A stretch of DNA of 64,000 nt from Sphaerisporangium rubeum (GTDB taxonomy: Bacteria > Actinomycetota > Actinomycetes > Streptosporangiales > Streptosporangiaceae): assembly GCF_014207705.1 (NCBI RefSeq), contig NZ_JACHIU010000001.1:62001-126000 (forward strand), written 5' to 3'. This document shows, one piece after another, positions 1 through 9,203 of the stretch. Both the position numbers and the translations under genes were made by a program. The notes under the pieces are model-generated. The model made no database searches, was not told the origin of the DNA, and saw only the letters and a program-made list of their open reading frames with translations. Positions within the stretch are counted from its first letter, which is position 1. Every line of letters begins with the position of its first letter.

Positions 1-468
1 CTGCGTTTCCACGGGTACGGCACCGGCGAGTGGACCGACTCGGCGGTGCGCAGGTACGTCCGCGACGGCGGCCATCTGCTGGAGCGGCTGCACAAGCTGA
101 CCAGGGCCGACTGCACGACGCGCAACCGCCGTAAGGCCCAGGCGCTGTCGCGGACCTACGACGACCTGGAGCGGCGCATCTCCCGCCTCGCCGAGGAGGA
201 GGAACTCGCCAAGATACGGCCGGAGCTCGACGGCAACGAGATCCAGCGGCTCCTCGGCGTGCGGCCGGGCCCGATCGTCGGCGAGGCGTACAAGTTCCTG
301 CTCGACATGCGCCTGGACAAGGGAGTGATCGGCAAGGAGGCCGCCGCCGAGGCGCTGCTGCGGTGGGCCGGCGAGCACGGCGTGGGGGACGGCACGGGAA
401 GCGATCCCAAGGACGCGACCAAGGAAGCCGCCACGGACGCAGCCACGGACGCCGCCGCGGACGGCTGA
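1..468 (+). CDS. cca: CCA-adding tRNA nucleotidyltransferase, C-terminal fragment
   Basis: The reading frame is open from the first base, so only the last 155 residues are present and the 5' part lies outside the window. The visible part is the C-terminal helical tRNA-binding region of the poly(A) polymerase/CCA-adding family, with the typical segments PELDGNEIQRLLG and PGPIVGEAYKFLLDMRLD (family knowledge). The enzyme adds or repairs the 3' CCA of tRNAs in the cytoplasm; the nucleotidyltransferase and HD domains cannot be checked here. The last ~25 residues are a low-complexity tail of repeated ATDA-like units, probably disordered. Of the two tRNA genes in this window, one encodes CCA and one does not, so this activity would be needed. 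Confidence 0.9.
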   Translation: MRFHGYGTGEWTDSAVRRYVRDGGHLLERLHKLTRADCTTRNRRKAQALSRTYDDLERRISRLAEEEELAKIRPELDGNEIQRLLGVRPGPIVGEAYKFLLDMRLDKGVIGKEAAAEALLRWAGEHGVGDGTGSDPKDATKEAATDAATDAAADG

Positions 469-501
469 GCCCGGCGTCGCGCGTCTGCCCGGCCGGTTAA
501 G

Positions 502-1785
502 GTGGGCCGGGTGGACGCCGGCACGCTGAGTGACCTCGATCGCGCGCATCTGTGGCACCCGTACGCCTCGGTCGCGGCCCATGCCCACCCCGTGGCGCGG
601 GCCGCCGGTGTGCGGCTGACCCTCGCCGACGGCAGGGAGCTGATCGACGGCATGTCGTCGTGGTGGGCCGCCATCCACGGTCACAACCACCCGCGGCTCA
701 ACGCCGCGGCGCGTGCGCAGCTCGACGTGATGCCTCATGTCATGTTCGGCGGCCTCACCCACGAGCCGGCGGTGCGGCTGGCGGTGCGCCTCGCGGGGCT
801 CACCGGGCTGCCCAAGGTCTTCCTCGCCGACTCGGGCTCCGTGGCCGTCGAGGTGGCCGTCAAGATGGCCGTGCAGGCCACCGGCCGAGGACGGCTGCTC
901 ACCGTGAGGAACGGCTACCACGGCGACACGTTCGGCGTCATGGCGGTCTGTGACCCGGTGAACGGCATGCACCATCTGTTCTCCGGCCTGCTGCCGCGGC
1001 ATGTGTTCGCCGACGCGCCTCCCGGCGACCACGGACGGCACCTCGGGCCCGAAGGGGAGCGCGAGCCGTCCGCGCCTGACCCGGCCTACCTGGCCCATCT
1101 GGAGGAGCTGGTGGCCCGGCACGCCGCCGAGCTGGCGGCGATCATCGTGGAACCCGTGGTGCAGGGAGCCGGAGGCATGCGGTTCTACCACCCCGCCTAC
1201 CTGCGCAGGCTGCGTGAGCTGGCCGACGAGCACGGCCTGCTGCTGATCGCCGACGAGATCGCCACAGGCTTCGGCCGCACCGGCGAGATGTTCGGCTGCG
1301 ACCACGCGGGGGTGCGGCCGGACATCATGTGCGTCGGCAAGGCCCTCACCGGCGGATATCTCACCATGGCGGCCACTTTGTGCACCGATGAGGTGGCCGA
1401 GCGGGTCGGCGTGCTCATGCACGGGCCGACGTACATGGGGAACCCGCTGGCCGCGGCGGTGGCGGGTGCCTCGCTCGACCTGCTGGCCGAGCGGCCCTGG
1501 CAGGAGGAGGTCAGGCGCATCGAGGAGGGTCTCGCCGCCGGTCTCGCCGAGGCGGCAGGCGCTCCGGGGGTGGCGGACGTCCGGGTGCTCGGCGCGATCG
1601 GGGTGATCGAGACCGTCGAACCGGTGGACGCCGGCAAGGTGCAGGAGATCGTGATGGGGCACGGCGTCTGGCTGCGGCCGTTCGGCCGGCTCATCTACAC
1701 GATGCCGCCGTACGGCGTCACTCCGGCCGACCTCGCGGCCGTCACCCGCGCGATGACCGCGGCCGCCGCGGCCCTGCCGGCCTAG
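502..1785 (+). CDS. bioA: Adenosylmethionine-8-amino-7-oxononanoate aminotransferase
   Basis: PLP-dependent class III aminotransferase (427 aa) converting 8-amino-7-oxopelargonate to 7,8-diaminopelargonate with S-adenosylmethionine as amino donor in biotin synthesis. Seen: N-terminal [21 protein letters not shown], the [10 protein letters not shown] segment, the PLP-ring aspartate in [15 protein letters not shown] (D251) and the Schiff-base lysine in [10 protein letters not shown] (K280). Full family length. The GTG at 502 has no clear ribosome-binding site and GTG at 511 is an alternative; conserved sequence begins only around residue 7. No bioF, bioD or bioB lies in the window, so bioA is a stand-alone gene here. 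It converges on the MFS gene with a 25-bp gap. Confidence 0.93.
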   Translation: MGRVDAGTLSDLDRAHLWHPYASVAAHAHPVARAAGVRLTLADGRELIDGMSSWWAAIHGHNHPRLNAAARAQLDVMPHVMFGGLTHEPAVRLAVRLAGLTGLPKVFLADSGSVAVEVAVKMAVQATGRGRLLTVRNGYHGDTFGVMAVCDPVNGMHHLFSGLLPRHVFADAPPGDHGRHLGPEGEREPSAPDPAYLAHLEELVARHAAELAAIIVEPVVQGAGGMRFYHPAYLRRLRELADEHGLLLIADEIATGFGRTGEMFGCDHAGVRPDIMCVGKALTGGYLTMAATLCTDEVAERVGVLMHGPTYMGNPLAAAVAGASLDLLAERPWQEEVRRIEEGLAAGLAEAAGAPGVADVRVLGAIGVIETVEPVDAGKVQEIVMGHGVWLRPFGRLIYTMPPYGVTPADLAAVTRAMTAAAAALPA

Positions 1786-1792
1786 GGCCGGC
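1776..1792. terminator. Short GC hairpin at the bioA stop codon
   Basis: Perfect 7-bp arms GCCGGCC/GGCCGGC with a 3-nt loop span the bioA stop codon, between convergent genes. There is no T-tract, so this is only a possible bidirectional terminator. Confidence 0.25.
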
Positions 1793-1810
1793 TCAGGGCC
1801 CGGCCGGCGC

Positions 1811-3118
1811 CTACTGCTGCGGCACTTCCTCCGGCGCGCGGCGCGCGGTGGCGGCGCCGCCGGTGACCAGCCGGAACACGATCGCGGAGGCGATGTACCC
1901 GAGGCTCGCGATGGTCAGCACGACGTACGACTTGCCGTTGGCGGGGAGCAGGAAGGCGGCGACCGAGGCGGCGAGCACCAGCATGCCGTTGAAGAGCATG
2001 TCGTAGATGGAGAAGACCCGTCCGAGGTACACCTCGCCGACGTCACGCTGCACGATCGTGTCGGCGCAGATCTTCACGCTCTGACCGGTCACGCCGAGCA
2101 CGAAGCCCATCGCGAGGAACCCCGCCTGGTGGAACGGCAGGCACAGCACCAGTTCGAGCGCGCCGCCGGTGGCGAGCATGATGGGGATCCACGTCTCCGG
2201 ACGGAACCGCTCGGTGGCCCACGGGGTGATGAGCGCGGCGACGAAGAAGCCCGCGCCGGACGTCGCGAGCACCCCGGCGACCTCGCTGAGCCCCGCCTCG
2301 GCGTTGTCGGTGAAGTAGTACCGGTACAGCATGACGGTCATGACGATGGTCAGGCCGTACATGAACCGGTGGGCCGCCATGCCGCCGAGCGCCGCCGCCG
2401 GGGAGCGGCGGTGCAGCACGTGCCGCGCGCCGTCGACGAGGCCGGTGAGGACGTTGCGCACCGCCTCGCGCGCCTGGGGGAGGCTCGTGTCGTAGACAGG
2501 GCCGAGCAGGGTGCGCGCCATGGTGACGGCGACCAGCGCGGACAGCCCGAACAGCACACCGGAGATCATGAGGATCAACGCGGTGCCGAGATGTGAGGGC
2601 CCGAACAGCATGCGCAGCAGGAACCCCACTCCCGCGCCGACGAACGTGACGACGGTGCCTGATGTCGGGGTGACCGCGTTGGCGGTGAGCAGCAGCCGCT
2701 CCTCGACCACATGAGGCAGGCCGGCGCTGAGCGCGCTGAGGAAGAAGCGGTTGACGCCGAGCACGAGGAGCGCGGCGCCGTAGAAGTAGAGGTCCGGCGC
2801 GTTCAGCGCGACGAGCAGCGCCGCGAGCAGCAGCAGCGCACCGCGCACGATCGGCGCGATCACGAGGATCTGCCGGCGCGACCAGCGGTCGATGAGGACC
2901 CCGGCGAACGGCCCGAGGACGGAGTACGGCAGGAGGAGCACCGCGAACGCGACGGCGGCCTCGGTGGCGCTCGTCTGCTTCTCCGGGGTGAAGAACGCGT
3001 AACCGGCCACCGCGAACTGGAAGACGCCGTCGGAGAACTGGGACACCAGTCGGGTGGCGAACAGCCGTCTGAAGTCCCGGCCTCGGAGGACGACCCGGAG
3101 GTCGGAGACGAAAGACAC
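1811..3118 (-). CDS. Major facilitator superfamily transporter
   Basis: About 435-residue polytopic inner-membrane protein with roughly twelve hydrophobic segments. The early loop [10 protein letters not shown], after VLIDR, is the MFS A-motif region between helices 2 and 3. N-terminal cytoplasmic segment [21 protein letters not shown] resembles EntS-like and macrolide-efflux-like MFS exporters; substrate unknown. I chose GTG at 3118 because a TAGGCT -10-like hexamer lies exactly 7 nt upstream, suggesting a leaderless transcript; an in-frame start at 3178 would add 20 Cys/Gly-rich residues of non-membrane type. Divergent from idi with about 210 bp between starts. Nothing nearby indicates a substrate. 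Confidence 0.85.
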   Translation of the reverse strand: MSFVSDLRVVLRGRDFRRLFATRLVSQFSDGVFQFAVAGYAFFTPEKQTSATEAAVAFAVLLLPYSVLGPFAGVLIDRWSRRQILVIAPIVRGALLLLAALLVALNAPDLYFYGAALLVLGVNRFFLSALSAGLPHVVEERLLLTANAVTPTSGTVVTFVGAGVGFLLRMLFGPSHLGTALILMISGVLFGLSALVAVTMARTLLGPVYDTSLPQAREAVRNVLTGLVDGARHVLHRRSPAAALGGMAAHRFMYGLTIVMTVMLYRYYFTDNAEAGLSEVAGVLATSGAGFFVAALITPWATERFRPETWIPIMLATGGALELVLCLPFHQAGFLAMGFVLGVTGQSVKICADTIVQRDVGEVYLGRVFSIYDMLFNGMLVLAASVAAFLLPANGKSYVVLTIASLGYIASAIVFRLVTGGAATARRAPEEVPQQ

Positions 3119-3328
3119 GCGCGTCAGCCTACTGGCCGGGTGGCCCGCGTCACATCCGGAACAACCCTGATACAGCATCGACGAGCGGCGGCAACGCCTC
3201 CGGCGTGCGCCGGGATGAGAGCTGCCCCCCTCGGGGTGACGTTTGACTCTCCGGGAAGAAAGGCGCTACGACGCGCCGCGTCCGGGCCTCGTGTCGTGGA
3301 CCGGGCGGGGCCACGTAATCTCGGACAG

Positions 3329-3925
3329 GTGAGCCTTGACGAACATGTCGTGCTTCTCAGCGCCGCCGGTGAGGCCGTCGGCACCGCGCCAAAGGCGGCC
3401 GTGCACGGCGCCGACACGCCGCTGCACCTGGCGTTCTCGTGCTACGTGTTCGACGAGGACGGCCGCGTGCTGCTCAGCCGCCGCGCCTCCCACAAGCTCA
3501 CCTGGCCGGGGGTGTGGACCAACAGCGTGTGCGGTCACCCGCTGCCGGGTGAGACGCCGTCCGACGCGGTGGTCCGCCGGCTGTCGTACGAGCTCGGCCT
3601 GACGTCCGGCCGCGTCGACCTCATCCTGCCGGGCTTCGCGTACCGCGCGGTGATGGGGGACGGCACGGTGGAGCACGAGATGTGCCCGGTCTACCGCGCC
3701 GTCGTCTCCGGCGACCCGCGGCCGAACCCCGACGAGGTGGGGGACGCGCGCTGGATGCCGTGGAAGGAGTTCGCCGACGACGTGACGAGCGGGCTGCTCG
3801 CCATCTCGCCGTGGTGCGGTGAGCAGGTGCCCCTCCTCACCGCACTCGGACCTGACCCCGCGGCGTGGCCCGTGGGCGACCCGGCGGACCTGCCTGCCGC
3901 CGCGCGGCCCGGTGGTCAAGGCTGA
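3329..3925 (+). CDS. idi: Isopentenyl-diphosphate delta-isomerase, type 1
   Basis: Type 1 IPP isomerase (198 aa) of Nudix fold; interconverts isopentenyl and dimethylallyl diphosphate in isoprenoid synthesis, with a divalent metal. Seen: [23 protein letters not shown], containing the catalytic cysteine, then the Nudix-like [17 protein letters not shown] and the segment [10 protein letters not shown] with the second catalytic acid (roles from family knowledge). The frame is open far upstream, but similarity begins at this GTG. TAATCT lies at 3316-3321, 7 nt before the GTG, so the mRNA is probably leaderless. Ends 5 bp from the convergent ino1 stop. Confidence 0.93.
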   Translation: MSLDEHVVLLSAAGEAVGTAPKAAVHGADTPLHLAFSCYVFDEDGRVLLSRRASHKLTWPGVWTNSVCGHPLPGETPSDAVVRRLSYELGLTSGRVDLILPGFAYRAVMGDGTVEHEMCPVYRAVVSGDPRPNPDEVGDARWMPWKEFADDVTSGLLAISPWCGEQVPLLTALGPDPAAWPVGDPADLPAAARPGGQG

Positions 3926-3929
3926 CGGG

Positions 3930-5009
3930 TCAGCGCTCGACCTCGCCGCGGATGAACTTCTCGACGGCGTCACGCGCGTCGTCGTCGGAGTACTGCTCCG
4001 GCGGGGACTTCATGAAGTAGGACGAGGCCGACAGGATCGGGCCGCCGATGCCGCGGTCCATGGCGATCTTGGCGGCGCGCACCGCGTCGATGATGACGCC
4101 TGCGGAGTTCGGCGAGTCCCAGACCTCGAGCTTGTACTCGAGGTTCAGCGGCGTGTCGCCGAAGGAACGGCCTTCGAGGCGCACGTAGGCCCACTTGCGG
4201 TCGTCGAGCCACGGCACGTGGTCGGACGGGCCGATGTGGACGTCGGCCTTGGCCATCTCGTGCGGGATCTGCGAGGTGACCGACTGGGTCTTGGAGATCT
4301 TCTTGGACTGGAGACGCTTGCGCTCCAGCATGTTCATGAAGTCCATGTTGCCGCCGAAGTTGAGCTGGTACGTGCGCAGCAGCTCGACCCCGCGATCCTC
4401 GAACAGCTTGGCCATGACGCGGTGGGTGATGGTGGCGCCGACCTGCGACTTGATGTCGTCGCCGACGATCGGGAGACCCGCGTCGGTGAACTTCTTGGCC
4501 CATACCGGGTCGGAGGCGATGAACACCGGCAGCGCGTTGACGAAGGCGACGCCGGCGTCGATGGCGCACTGCGCGTAGTAGCGGTCGGCGTCCTCGGAGC
4601 CCACCGGGAGGTAGGACACCAGGACGTCGGCGCGGGCCTCCTTGAGAGCGGCGACCACGTCGACCGGGGACTCGTCGGACTCCTCGATCATCTCGAGGTA
4701 GTACTCGCCGAGGCCGTCGTAGGTGGGGCCGCGCTGCACGGTGACCCCGGTGGGAGGCACGTCGCAGATCTTGATGGTGTTGTTCTCCGACGCCACGATC
4801 GCCTCGGACAGGTCGCGGCCGACCTTCTTGGCGTCGACGTCGAAGGCCGCGACGAACTCCACGTCACCGACGTGGTAGTCGCCGAACTGGACGTGCATCA
4901 GCCCGGGAACCCGGGTGGCAGGGTCGGCGTCCTTGTAATAATGCACGCCCTGGACCAGCGCCGCGGCGCAGTTTCCCACGCCGACGATGGCTACGCGCAC
5001 GGAACCCAT
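3930..5009 (-). CDS. ino1: Inositol-3-phosphate synthase (actinobacterial type)
   Basis: 359-residue cytosolic NAD-dependent enzyme that cyclises glucose-6-phosphate to 1L-myo-inositol-1-phosphate, the entry step for phosphatidylinositol and mycothiol in actinobacteria. Seen: N-terminal Rossmann motif [16 protein letters not shown], then the conserved [29 protein letters not shown] and [10 protein letters not shown] segments. Start set at ATG 5009 because AAAGGAG lies 8 nt upstream; an in-frame ATG further up has no such site. It follows padR on the same strand after 13 bp, so the two are probably cotranscribed and PadR may control inositol synthesis. The padR-ino1 pairing is also known from Mycobacterium and Streptomyces. 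Confidence 0.95.
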   Translation of the reverse strand: MGSVRVAIVGVGNCAAALVQGVHYYKDADPATRVPGLMHVQFGDYHVGDVEFVAAFDVDAKKVGRDLSEAIVASENNTIKICDVPPTGVTVQRGPTYDGLGEYYLEMIEESDESPVDVVAALKEARADVLVSYLPVGSEDADRYYAQCAIDAGVAFVNALPVFIASDPVWAKKFTDAGLPIVGDDIKSQVGATITHRVMAKLFEDRGVELLRTYQLNFGGNMDFMNMLERKRLQSKKISKTQSVTSQIPHEMAKADVHIGPSDHVPWLDDRKWAYVRLEGRSFGDTPLNLEYKLEVWDSPNSAGVIIDAVRAAKIAMDRGIGGPILSASSYFMKSPPEQYSDDDARDAVEKFIRGEVER

Positions 5010-5022
5010 CGCACTCGCTCCT

Positions 5023-5667
5023 TTACTCATTCGATTCATCAGGAACGGGCTCGGCGGACTGCGCCTGCGCCCTCTCCGCTCTTGCTCGAACGGCTTGCGC
5101 GCGTTCGGTGTCGATCAGTTCGTTCAGCCAGCGCACCTCGCGCTCGACCGACTCCAGGCCGTGGCGTTGCAGCTCAAGGGTGTAGCTGTCGAGCCGTTCG
5201 CGCGTGCGGGCGAGAGCGGTGCGGACCGCGTCGAGACGCTCCTCCAAGCGGCTGCGGCGGCCCTCCAGGATGCGCAACCGCACTTCGGCCTCCGTGAGGC
5301 GGAAGAAGGCGAAGTGCACGCCGAAGCTCTCGTCCTCCCAGGACGAGGGCCCCGACTGGGTCAGCAGCTCTTGCAGTCGTTCTTTGCCTTCTGCGGTGAT
5401 CTTGTAAACGATCTTCGATCGACGGCCGGTGAGCGGCGGGGCCACATCGCTCTGCGTGGCCGTGTCGCCGTCCTCCGGCGGCTCCTCCGCGATCAGGCCG
5501 TTGATGAGCAACTGCCGCAGGCATGGGTAGAGCGAACCGTAGGAGAACGCCCTGAACATGCCGAGCAAGGCGTTGAGCCGTTTGCGCAGCTCATAGCCAT
5601 GTAGAGGTGTTTCGTTGAGCGAGCCGAGCACGGCGAGTTCCAGCACACCGCCTCGTCCGACCGCCAC
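5023..5667 (-). CDS. PadR-family transcriptional regulator
   Basis: 214-residue regulator: N-terminal winged helix (about residues 5-95; [28 protein letters not shown]) followed by a C-terminal coiled-coil dimerisation region of the Vir_act_alpha type (about 130-200, [18 protein letters not shown]). GTG 5667 is preferred over the far upstream TTG/ATG because GAGAGGGGG lies just upstream and because a perfect palindrome (5687-5713) and a promoter (-35 TTGCAG, 17 bp, -10 TATCCT) fall directly before it; a longer protein would run through both. Likely an autorepressor, also controlling downstream ino1. The effector is unknown. Confidence 0.88.
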   Translation of the reverse strand: MAVGRGGVLELAVLGSLNETPLHGYELRKRLNALLGMFRAFSYGSLYPCLRQLLINGLIAEEPPEDGDTATQSDVAPPLTGRRSKIVYKITAEGKERLQELLTQSGPSSWEDESFGVHFAFFRLTEAEVRLRILEGRRSRLEERLDAVRTALARTRERLDSYTLELQRHGLESVEREVRWLNELIDTERAQAVRARAERAQAQSAEPVPDESNE

Positions 5668-5686
5668 TGGAACCGCCCCCTCTCGC

Positions 5687-5713
5687 GCTGATGTATCGAG
5701 CCGATACATCAGC
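5687..5713. promoter_or_regulatory. PadR operator, perfect 12+12 bp palindrome
   Basis: GCTGATGTATCG and CGATACATCAGC are exact reverse complements separated by 3 nt. The core ATGT...ACAT is the signature of PadR operators (family knowledge). It sits right after the -10 of the padR promoter and about 20 bp before the padR start, covering the probable transcription start. Confidence 0.75.
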
Positions 5714-5742
5714 AGGATACGTCGGGTCGGCATAGTCTGCAA
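5714..5742 (-). promoter_or_regulatory. padR-ino1 promoter
   Basis: On the minus strand, TTGCAG (5737-5742) and TATCCT (5714-5719) are separated by exactly 17 bp, a good sigma-70-type promoter; the PadR palindrome begins on the next base. Confidence 0.6.
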
Positions 5743-5762
5743 TCAAGGGACTCGCTCGGCGA

Positions 5763-5793
5763 TTGACCTCATTTGCGAAAAAAGTCGTAGTCT
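5763..5793 (+). promoter_or_regulatory. Promoter of the DUF5318 gene
   Basis: TTGACC at 5763-5768 and TAGTCT at 5788-5793 (19-bp spacer). The -10 ends 7 nt before the ATG at 5801, consistent with a leaderless transcript. Confidence 0.5.
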
Positions 5794-5800
5794 GGCGCTC

Positions 5801-6208
5801 ATGTGGTCACAGCGACGGGTCGTGGATTACGGCCTCGCGAAGCGGGCGACGGTCCAGTCGCTTCGCTCGGGTCGCACGACCAAGCGTGATGTGTGCGATG
5901 CTCATCCCTACCTTCTGCGTGCGGCCAGATACCACGGCGAGCCAACGCAGCGCAGATGCCCTATATGCGAGCACCAGAACGTGACCCATGTCACATACGT
6001 GTACGGTGACCAGCTCGGCAGGGTCGCAGGGCACGTAAAGGCGACGTCAGACCTTGTTCAGATGGCCCGCGAATACCAGGAATTCCGGGTCTACGTTGTC
6101 GAGGTCTGCCAAGGTTGTGCATGGAATCACCTGACGGTCTCCTTCGTCCTAGGCACTGACGGGCCACCGGGCGACTCCGACTTGGGCCGGCAGATCGCGG
6201 AGACCTAG
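5801..6208 (+). CDS. DUF5318 family protein
   Basis: 135-residue conserved actinobacterial protein of unknown function. It starts MWSQRRVVDYGLAKRAT and continues with CDAHPYLLRAARYHGEPT, then two cysteine pairs, RRCPICEH and EVCQGCAWNHL, that look like a zinc-binding knuckle or ribbon (inference). The family usually has this length and begins at this methionine; there is no Shine-Dalgarno, in line with the leaderless promoter just upstream. It sits between padR-ino1 and the penicillin-binding protein gene, the order seen in other actinobacteria. A role linked to cell-envelope genes is only suggested by position. Confidence 0.88.
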   Translation: MWSQRRVVDYGLAKRATVQSLRSGRTTKRDVCDAHPYLLRAARYHGEPTQRRCPICEHQNVTHVTYVYGDQLGRVAGHVKATSDLVQMAREYQEFRVYVVEVCQGCAWNHLTVSFVLGTDGPPGDSDLGRQIAET

Positions 6209-6308
6209 CCGGCCCCCGATCGAGTCTCTCTGTTCCCTCAAGGCGTGTTACAACCGCCTGCACAGACGTCGAAGACCTCCAGATCGCCAGTTGACCCGAC
6301 GAGGACGC

Positions 6309-9143
6309 GTGAGTTACAGCAGCTATGGCCCCGAGCCGACCGGCCACCCCGGCCCAGCCGAGGGATCCGATGCATCCGCTCGTCAGGGGCGGCGCCGTCG
6401 CTCTGCTCAGGGGAGTGCTCCCGCCGCTGGACACCAGGCCCCGCCACCGGGCTGGTCGCAGGAACCGTCACCGGGACGCCGCGCGGCGCCACTCCGGCCC
6501 GAGAGCCGCGACCGTGCCGCACCCCAGCCATACGACGGGTACGGCGAGCAGCAGCGCCGCGCCACGGCCGAGCCGGGCCGTCGGCAGGGCGACCCGCGCG
6601 CGGCCGGCGGCGAGCGACGTGGGCCCTCGGGGGGCCCGCGTTCCCGGCGCGCCGAGGCGGCGTACGAGGACACCCAGTCGATGGCCAGGGTCGCGGGGGC
6701 CGCGTCCCCGGCCCGCGGTCCCGCCGACCGTGCCCCGGACGACCGTGCCCCAGGCGGCCCGCGCCGTGATCACGGCGGCCCTGAGCGGCGTGACCTGGGG
6801 CCGGCCGAGCGGCGCGGCCCGTCCGACGCGGAGACCGTGGTCAGCCGTGAGCCGGGCACCCGGGTCTCCCGCCGCAGAGGCGGCCCGCCCGGTGGCCCAG
6901 GCGGTCCCGGTGGCCCAGGCGGTCCTGGTGGCCCGGGTGGTCCAGGCGGGCCCGGTAGGCGCCGGGCCGGGAAGGACGGCGGCGAGCCGCCGCGCCGTAA
7001 GGGATGGCGCCGGTTCGTGCCGAGCTGGAAGATCATGCTGGCCGGCCTCGCGGTCCTGACGGCCGGGATCTTCGGCATGATCGCCGTCGCGTACGCCAAC
7101 ACCGACCTCCCCACCGAGAAGGACGCGCAGGACGCGGCCAAGGCCGAGGGCAGCACGTTCTACTACGCCGACGGCTCCACCATGGCGCGCCTCGGCACCG
7201 AACGCAGGGCCGTCAAGCTCGACGACGTGCCGAAGTACGTGCGGGACGCCGTGATCTCGGCCGAGAACGACACGTTCTACAGCGACGACGGCATCTCCTT
7301 CACCGGCCTGGTGCGCGCGGCCTGGTCCACGGCCACCGGGGAGCAGGTGCAGGGTGCGTCGACCATCACCCAGCAGATGGCGCGCAACTACTTCAAGGGC
7401 CTCAGCCAGGAGCGAGCGATCAAGCGGAAGGTCAAGGAGATCTTCATCGCGATCAAGCTCGACAAGGAGTGGAGCAAGGACAAGGTCCTCGAGTACTACC
7501 TGAACACCATCCCCTTCGGCCGCAACACCTACGGCATCGAGGCCGCCGCCAAGGAGTTCTTCGGTCACGGCGTCAAGAAGCTCACCCCGGCCGAGGGTGC
7601 CTACCTGGCGGGCCGCATCCAGCAGCCGGGTGCGTTCGACATCGCGGAGGAGAAGAAGAACTTCTCCGGCACGCAGTTCCGTTTCGGCTATGTGCTCAAG
7701 CAGATGGCCAAGCTGAACCCCCAGGAGTACAGCGCCTACCCGGCCACCCTGAAGTTCCCCAAGATCGAGCCGCGCAAGCAGTCGTCGGCGTTCGGCGGCC
7801 TGCGCGGTTACATGCTGACCGAGGCGCTCAAGGAGCTGGAGGCCAAGGGCCTGCCGCGCGCGCAGATCGAGACCGGCGGCTACAAGATCTACACGACCTT
7901 CGACCGCAAGCTCATGCAGGCGGCCAGGACGGCGGTGAACCAGACCACCGCCGGCCTCCCCAAGGAGGTCCACACCGGCCTCGCCGCCGTCGATCCGACG
8001 AACGGCCGCGTGATCGCGTTCTACGGAGGCAACAACTACCTCGGCAAGCGTCCCGACCAGTTCAACGAGGCGTTCCAGGCGCGCAAGCAGGCCGCGTCGG
8101 CGTTCAAGCCGTACGTGCTGGCGGCGTGGCTGGAGGCGGGGCACAGCCTGAAGAGCTACGTGACCGGCAAGCAGCCGCTGAAGCTCGAAGGCACGACCCC
8201 CATCAGCAACGGCCACTCCACGCCGTCCGCGATGGACATCATCTACGCCACGCAGCACTCCATCAACACCGCCTACGGCCAGATGGGGTTCGAGGTGGGT
8301 CTCGACGCGGTCAAGCGCATCGCCGAGGACGCCGGGTTGAGCAAGGACGCCATGGAGACGAGCGTCAACAAGCACAAGTACCTGTTCTCCATCGGCAGTG
8401 CCGGCGTCACCCCGCTGGAGCAGGCGGCCGGTTACTCGATCTTCGCGAACGCCGGTAAGCACTACTCGACGCACACCGTCATCAAGGTGCTCGACCCGAA
8501 CAAGGTCCAGATCATCACCGAGGACAAGACACCCAAGCAGGTCATCGCCGAAGAGGTCGCCGCCGACGCGATCGTCGCGCTCCGGTCGGTGGTCAAGGGC
8601 GGCACCGGTACGGCGGCGGCGCTCGCCGACCGTCCGGTGGCCGGCAAGACCGGTACGAACAACGACAACAAGGAAGCGTGGTTCGTCGGGTTCACCCCGC
8701 AGTTGTCCACGGCGGTCGGCATGTACAAGGAAGACCGCAAGACCGGTGCCGAACTGTCCCTCGGCAACAACTTCGACGGCGGCACCGTGCCGGCCCGGGT
8801 GTGGCGCGCTTTCATGGCCGAGGCGATGAAGGGCAAGAAGGCCGAGGAGTTCCCGCCGCCGTCCAACATCGGCTCGCCGCTGGACCTCGCGCCGAAGCCG
8901 ACCCCCACCCCGACACCCACTCAGGATGAAACTTTCCCCGACGGCGACGGCTTCCCGACCGACGACGGACTGCCGGACGACAACGGCATTCCGAACGACG
9001 GCTGTCTCCCGTGGGACGACGCCTGCAACAACGGCGGCGGACCCGACCCGTTCGGGGGCGACGCACCCGGTGCCGCGGCGACGACCCCTCCCCCCACCCC
9101 CGGCCCTGAACAGACAAGCGGACGACGCGCACCGGCGCGGTGA
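6309..9143 (+). CDS. Bifunctional penicillin-binding protein (transglycosylase/transpeptidase)
   Basis: Class A PBP of about 944 residues, PonA1-like, that polymerises and crosslinks peptidoglycan outside the membrane. Order: long basic, Pro/Gly-rich cytoplasmic N-terminus (about 1-235) containing a run of Gly-Gly-Pro repeats; one membrane anchor (about 240-262, from WKIMLAGLAVL); GT51 domain with glutamate E319 in SAENDTFY, QGASTITQQ and the FGRNTYGIEAAA segment; transpeptidase with SAFK (Ser597), SIN (about 651-653) and KTGT (780-783). The acidic Pro/Thr/Asp C-terminal tail carries two Cys and no PASTA domain. GTG 6309 has GAGG 5 nt upstream; TTG 6291 is an alternative. First gene of a run with the GT87 gene. 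Confidence 0.92.
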   Translation: MSYSSYGPEPTGHPGPAEGSDASARQGRRRRSAQGSAPAAGHQAPPPGWSQEPSPGRRAAPLRPESRDRAAPQPYDGYGEQQRRATAEPGRRQGDPRAAGGERRGPSGGPRSRRAEAAYEDTQSMARVAGAASPARGPADRAPDDRAPGGPRRDHGGPERRDLGPAERRGPSDAETVVSREPGTRVSRRRGGPPGGPGGPGGPGGPGGPGGPGGPGRRRAGKDGGEPPRRKGWRRFVPSWKIMLAGLAVLTAGIFGMIAVAYANTDLPTEKDAQDAAKAEGSTFYYADGSTMARLGTERRAVKLDDVPKYVRDAVISAENDTFYSDDGISFTGLVRAAWSTATGEQVQGASTITQQMARNYFKGLSQERAIKRKVKEIFIAIKLDKEWSKDKVLEYYLNTIPFGRNTYGIEAAAKEFFGHGVKKLTPAEGAYLAGRIQQPGAFDIAEEKKNFSGTQFRFGYVLKQMAKLNPQEYSAYPATLKFPKIEPRKQSSAFGGLRGYMLTEALKELEAKGLPRAQIETGGYKIYTTFDRKLMQAARTAVNQTTAGLPKEVHTGLAAVDPTNGRVIAFYGGNNYLGKRPDQFNEAFQARKQAASAFKPYVLAAWLEAGHSLKSYVTGKQPLKLEGTTPISNGHSTPSAMDIIYATQHSINTAYGQMGFEVGLDAVKRIAEDAGLSKDAMETSVNKHKYLFSIGSAGVTPLEQAAGYSIFANAGKHYSTHTVIKVLDPNKVQIITEDKTPKQVIAEEVAADAIVALRSVVKGGTGTAAALADRPVAGKTGTNNDNKEAWFVGFTPQLSTAVGMYKEDRKTGAELSLGNNFDGGTVPARVWRAFMAEAMKGKKAEEFPPPSNIGSPLDLAPKPTPTPTPTQDETFPDGDGFPTDDGLPDDNGIPNDGCLPWDDACNNGGGPDPFGGDAPGAAATTPPPTPGPEQTSGRRAPAR

Positions 9144-9203
9144 GGGATCATCTGGGAGTCCCGGCGCCATCGGGGTGCCGGGACAAGGTGATGGGATGAG
9201 GTC

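Noticed and set aside
2711-3328. Upstream in-frame extension of idi
   Set aside because: Runs antisense through the MFS gene; idi similarity and a -10 place the start at 3329.
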